NCBI GenBank assembly: GCA_009782775.1
Contig: WRIL01000016.1
Location: 1 to 43,485, forward strand
DNA from: Desulfovibrionaceae bacterium
GTDB taxonomy: Bacteria > Desulfobacterota > Desulfovibrionia > Desulfovibrionales > Desulfovibrionaceae
DNA length: 43,485 bases
Direction of reading: 5' to 3'
The position numbers and the translations under genes are program-made. Under the pieces are notes generated by a model. The model saw only the letters and a program-made list of their open reading frames with translations. It was not told the DNA's origin and made no database searches. Positions 39,819 through 43,485 of the stretch are shown here, piece after piece; within the stretch, counting starts at the first letter, position 1, and every line of letters starts with the position of its first letter.

Positions 39819-42800
39819 ATGCACCTTGCTGAGTCCGGCTCTGTACTGTTCTCACCGTCCGATTTGGTGTCTTTCCTGGAATGTCGTCACGCCAGCCTGC
39901 TTTCCCGGCTGGCCTTGAGTGCCGGAACCGAAAAGGCCAAAGATGATGCCGGTCTTGAACTTTTGCAAAAAAAAGGAATTGAGCATGAACGCGCCTACCT
40001 TGGCAGATTAAAAGGGGAAGGCCGTCGTATACTAGAAATTCCGGACAATATCGACACACAGGCGCGTGTGGAGTGCAGTTTGAAGGCGATGCGCGAAGGG
40101 GCGGATGTCATTTATCAGGCCGCGTTTTCCTCCTTCGCCTGGATTGGCTATGCCGATTTCTTGATCAAGAGCGCCAGACCATCATCTTTGGGAAACTTCT
40201 CCTACGAAGCGCTGGACACCAAACTGGCCCGTAATCCTGACCCCAAACACATTATCCAGCTTTGCGCGTACTCCGACTTTCTCGCACAGGTGCAGGGCTT
40301 TGTTCCAGAACAGATGCATCTCTTCTTGGGAAGCGGCCAAAAGCAGTCATTCAAACTCGCTGATTTTTTTGCATATTATTCACTCGCCCGCAAACGCTTC
40401 GATGCATTTCAGGAAGGGTGCGCCACAATAACCAGTCACTTGGATGTCGCCTGTCCGCTGCCCTGTGGTTATTGTGATCTTTGCTCATGGCGCGACATGT
40501 GCGCCGAGCGATGGGAACAGGAAGACCATTTGTGTCTTGTCGCCAATATTCGGCGCGTACAGATGGAAAAATTGCAGCAATTCGGCTTAGGAACACTGGA
40601 GCAACTTGCCGCCGCTCCTCCAACCACAAAGGTTCCGGATATGCAGCCGGAAACCTTTGCTGTGCTGCGCTCTCAAGCTTCCTTGCAGTTGAGTAAGCGC
40701 ATATCGGGCGAAAGCAGGATTGAACTCCTGCCGCAAGAGCCTGCCCGTGGTTTTACACGTCTTCCCCGACCGGACGCGGGCGACTTGTTTTTTGATATGG
40801 AAGGCGACCCGTACTACCCGGATGGCCTGGAATACCTTTTCGGCGTCTATTTTGCCCAAGGAAAGGATTATACCTACCTGCCCTTCTGGGGACATGACCA
40901 CAAAGAGGAGCAAGAGGCTTTTAACGCTTTTATGGCATTTGTGGCAGAACGTCTTTCCCGTTACCCCAAAGCGCATATCTACCACTACAGCCACTATGAG
41001 CCTACCGCGCTAAAGCGTCTGGCCTGCCGCTATGCCATGCATGAGGAGCAACTGGACAATTTGCTGCGCCAACAAAAGTTTGTGGATTTATACAAGGTTG
41101 TCCGGGAAAGTATGCGTGTCTCCGAACCGGGATATTCCATCAAAGACCTGGAAGTATTTTACCTGCCGAAGCGGGAAAATGTCATAACAAGCGCCAGCGA
41201 TAGCGTCGTAATGTACAACCGCTGGCGTGAACTCGACGATCCTTCCCTACTGCGGGAAATCGCCAACTACAACGAGGTGGATTGCGTTTCCACATGCAAG
41301 CTGCGCGAATGGTTATTGAAGCAACGGCCCGCTGGAACTGCATGGGCTGGCGAAAATGAAGATGTGGCCCCAGTAAGCACTGAGCGCAAACCCTGGGAAA
41401 TCGAATTTGAAGAATACAAAGAGCGGATTTTGGCGGAATCTTGCGGCAAGGAAGGCGATGCTTTTGCTACCGAAGGCGAACGCTCCCTGCTGACGCATCT
41501 TTTGGAATTTCATCGCCGGGATGCGAAACCGCAATGGTGGAACAGTTTCGCCCGACAAGATAAACTTGAAGATGATCTGCTCGACGATAGTGAATGTATC
41601 GCCTGTATGCGTTTGCAGGGCAAACCGAAGCCCGGCCTCTATGCATACCGCTTCCCAAGCCAGGAATACAAAATTAAAGTGCATGATACCGTCGTCGATG
41701 TGACGGATATGCAGGTAGCGGGTAAAATCATAGCCCTTGACGACAGAGACTGCACACTCCAGATACAACGATCCGCATCCAAACCCCCTCTGCCCGACTA
41801 TATGCACATCGGCCCAGAAGGCCCATATAATACTGGCATTATCCGTAACGCTCTCTACCGTTTTGCCGACAGCATACTTGCCGATCCGCAAAGAAAAAGA
41901 GCGGGCCGTGAAATTATGCGGCGCTCTTTGCCGCGCATAGCGGGTAAACAACCGGGCGCTCCCATAATTACCAGCGCGGATATGCTTGATGAGTCCATTG
42001 AAGCCGTGGCCGGATTGCAGGACAGTTACCTTTTTATCCAAGGGCCTCCAGGCACGGGGAAAACGTATGCCAGCAGCCGAATCATTGTCGAACTTATTTC
42101 TCGCGGCTATAAGGTGGGCGTAAGTTCCAATTCACACAAGGCCATCCATAATGTGCTCCAGCAGGTAGAGAAGATTGCCGGAGAAGCAGGCACCGCCTTC
42201 ACCGGAATAAAAAAATCCACTGCCGGAGCAATAGAGAGTGTTTTTAACGGCGCATATATCCGTAGCGTGGACAGCAAGAGCGATGTTCCCCTGAATTGCG
42301 ATCTGTACGCCGGGACAGCATGGCTGTTCACAGATCCAATGTTTGACGGCCTTTTGGACTTTCTTTTCATTGATGAAGCGGGACAGGTGGCGTTGGCTAA
42401 CGTGATCGCCATGTCCTTGGCTGCCAAAAATATCGTTTTGGTGGGCGACCAGATGCAACTCGCCCAGCCGGTGCAAGGGGTACATCCTGAAGATAGCGGA
42501 ACTTCAGTGCTGGAATACCTCTTGCGCGATGAAGCAACTATACCGCCAGAAAGAGGTATTTTTCTCTCAGAAACGTGGCGCATGGCTCCTGGTGTGTGTG
42601 GCTTTGTTTCAGAGACCTTTTATGATGGAAGGCTAACCGCGCATCCTGATACCGCTTTACGCCGTCTGGAGCCTCCTGAAACCGGCAATGCCACGTTATC
42701 CGGTGGCATTGTGTTTGTGGAAGCGAGACATCTCCAATGCGGGCAAAGAAGTCGGGAAGAAGGCGAGATTGTCCAGCGCCTTTATCAGCACATGCTCTCC

Positions 42801-43190
42801 AGAACCTTCCATGACGGCAAGCACGACCGCGTACTCACGTCACAAGACATCCTGATTGTGTCGCCCTACAACATGCAGGTCAACTTGCTTCAATATCTGT
42901 TGCCGGAAGCCAAAGTAGGCACGGTGGACAAATTTCAAGGGCAGGAAGCTCCGGTGGTCATCTTTTCCATGACCACTTCAAGCGCGAAAGATCTATCGCG
43001 CAATATGGAGTTCCTTTTCAGCAGAAACCGTCTTAACGTAGCCATATCACGCGCGCAATGCCTTGCGGTGGTCGTTGCCAGTCCATTACTGGCGGAATTT
43101 CCCTGCCGCACTGTGGCGCAGATGCGGCTTGTGAATACTTTTTGCCGCCTTTATGAAGAGGCAGAAAAACATTTGGCACATGTCGTTTAG
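39819..43190 (+). CDS. TM0106-like RecB nuclease / RNase H-like / SF1 helicase fusion (1123 aa)
   Basis: Three blocks in one chain. Residues about 1-235: PD-(D/E)xK RecB/Cas4-like nuclease with cysteines CPLPCGYCDLCSWRDMC near 210, a likely Fe-S cluster; FSPSDLVSFLECRHASLLSR is the family start. Residues about 320-505: RNase-H-like 3'-5' exonuclease fold, DLFFDMEGDP and YNEVDCVSTCKLREWL. Residues about 735-1110: SF1 helicase with GPPGTGKT (about 743), LDFLFIDEAGQ (849), GDQMQLAQP (875), TVDKFQGQEAPVVIFSM (1034) and NRLNVAISRAQ. AAGGAAG before the ATG. Such proteins are found in many bacteria and are proposed DNA-repair or defence nucleases; no complex partner is known. Confidence 0.88.
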   Translation: MHLAESGSVLFSPSDLVSFLECRHASLLSRLALSAGTEKAKDDAGLELLQKKGIEHERAYLGRLKGEGRRILEIPDNIDTQARVECSLKAMREGADVIYQAAFSSFAWIGYADFLIKSARPSSLGNFSYEALDTKLARNPDPKHIIQLCAYSDFLAQVQGFVPEQMHLFLGSGQKQSFKLADFFAYYSLARKRFDAFQEGCATITSHLDVACPLPCGYCDLCSWRDMCAERWEQEDHLCLVANIRRVQMEKLQQFGLGTLEQLAAAPPTTKVPDMQPETFAVLRSQASLQLSKRISGESRIELLPQEPARGFTRLPRPDAGDLFFDMEGDPYYPDGLEYLFGVYFAQGKDYTYLPFWGHDHKEEQEAFNAFMAFVAERLSRYPKAHIYHYSHYEPTALKRLACRYAMHEEQLDNLLRQQKFVDLYKVVRESMRVSEPGYSIKDLEVFYLPKRENVITSASDSVVMYNRWRELDDPSLLREIANYNEVDCVSTCKLREWLLKQRPAGTAWAGENEDVAPVSTERKPWEIEFEEYKERILAESCGKEGDAFATEGERSLLTHLLEFHRRDAKPQWWNSFARQDKLEDDLLDDSECIACMRLQGKPKPGLYAYRFPSQEYKIKVHDTVVDVTDMQVAGKIIALDDRDCTLQIQRSASKPPLPDYMHIGPEGPYNTGIIRNALYRFADSILADPQRKRAGREIMRRSLPRIAGKQPGAPIITSADMLDESIEAVAGLQDSYLFIQGPPGTGKTYASSRIIVELISRGYKVGVSSNSHKAIHNVLQQVEKIAGEAGTAFTGIKKSTAGAIESVFNGAYIRSVDSKSDVPLNCDLYAGTAWLFTDPMFDGLLDFLFIDEAGQVALANVIAMSLAAKNIVLVGDQMQLAQPVQGVHPEDSGTSVLEYLLRDEATIPPERGIFLSETWRMAPGVCGFVSETFYDGRLTAHPDTALRRLEPPETGNATLSGGIVFVEARHLQCGQRSREEGEIVQRLYQHMLSRTFHDGKHDRVLTSQDILIVSPYNMQVNLLQYLLPEAKVGTVDKFQGQEAPVVIFSMTTSSAKDLSRNMEFLFSRNRLNVAISRAQCLAVVVASPLLAEFPCRTVAQMRLVNTFCRLYEEAEKHLAHVV

Positions 43191-43209
43191 CTACATTGGA
43201 AGCGTTTTC

Positions 43210-43485
43210 ATGAGTACGAAATACTACATTGCGTATGGCAGCAACATGGACAAGGATCAAATGATGGGTCGCTGTCCAAATGCAGCTTACATCTGCGAAA
43301 CATACATTGAAGATTGGCAACTTACCATGCCTTTCTATGCGAACATCGAACCCGTAAAAGGAGAGCGTACCCCTGCGATTATCTGGAAAATTGACGCTGA
43401 TTGTGAATCAGAGTTGGATAGACGCGAAGGATACCCAAAATGTTATTACAAGACTGACATACCTGTTACCGTGAACAACATAAAT
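43210..43485 (+). CDS. Gamma-glutamylcyclotransferase-like (AIG2 fold) protein, 5' part
   Basis: The gene runs off the right edge; 92 codons are visible, beginning MSTKYYIAYGSNMDKDQMMG. The YGSN motif near residues 9-12 binds the substrate in AIG2/GGCT-fold enzymes, and CESELDRREGYPKCYYKTDI carries the expected E-GxP region. It could release 5-oxoproline from gamma-glutamyl peptides or be a gamma-glutamylamine cyclotransferase. It starts 19 bp after the nuclease-helicase stop, same strand, with GGAAG in front of it. The missing C-terminus leaves the exact family open. Confidence 0.8.
   Translation, partial: MSTKYYIAYGSNMDKDQMMGRCPNAAYICETYIEDWQLTMPFYANIEPVKGERTPAIIWKIDADCESELDRREGYPKCYYKTDIPVTVNNIN

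Overview
The window looks like a chromosomal segment of a GC-rich, Gram-negative sulfate-reducer-type bacterium, most likely of the Desulfovibrionaceae. This is inferred from gene content and order (lysS-lolC-lolD, a livKHMG set, an RsmB-like methyltransferase, a MEMO-family gene, an HflX with a long N-terminal extension) and from an outer-membrane system (LptD, Lol, Lgt). No rRNA, tRNA or CRISPR array was seen.

Region by region. (1) 1-3303 is core genome on the minus strand: start of lolD, lolC, lysS and a small zinc-ribbon gene. (2) 3304-6227 is an intact-looking mobile element of 2908 bp. It has 17-bp perfect terminal inverted repeats (GGTACTGTTCCAGTTTG) and an 8-bp direct target duplication (GAATATTT). 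It carries an IS1-type transposase at its right end plus passenger genes: a 63-aa protein, a 37-aa basic protein framed by a 19-bp perfect inverted repeat, a 219-aa protein of unknown function and an XRE-like fragment. Both ends carry inward-facing terminator-like hairpins. Removing the element restores a 35-bp near-perfect palindrome at the target. (3) 6228-30155 is GC-rich core genome: a degenerate-GGDEF/TPR protein, an RNA methyltransferase, a ferredoxin with a good promoter and terminator, a telA-xpaC-beta-helix operon, rimO, rdgB, a cation diffusion facilitator, hflX, an RluA-type pseudouridine synthase, livKHMG without livF, lgt, lptD, a MoaB/MogA-like protein, a MEMO protein and a flagellin-like protein. 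(4) 30156-43485 is an accessory region with lower and uneven GC. It holds a META-domain lipoprotein, a decayed yefM-yoeB toxin-antitoxin pair, a nitroreductase, an AT-rich Cache-HAMP-GGDEF cyclase, an IS5-type transposase remnant, an ABM-domain protein, a DUF488-like protein, two intact toxin-antitoxin pairs with palindromic operator candidates, a phased 10-bp repeat array, three little-known proteins (one DUF2806-like), a large RecB-like nuclease/SF1 helicase and the start of a gamma-glutamylcyclotransferase-like gene.

How the parts work together: the core carries envelope biogenesis (Lol, Lgt, LptD), translation accuracy and rRNA/ribosomal-protein modification (LysS, RimO, RsmB-like, RluA-like, HflX) and amino-acid uptake (Liv). 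The last 13 kb looks like a turnover hot spot with fossils of mobile elements and addiction modules. The stretch 37.4-43.2 kb is a possible genome-defence or DNA-processing cluster. The strongest candidates for something undescribed are the passenger-carrying IS element with its framed micro-ORF, the 10-bp phased array, and the DUF2806-like/nuclease-helicase cluster. All calls come from reading the sequence; no database search was run.
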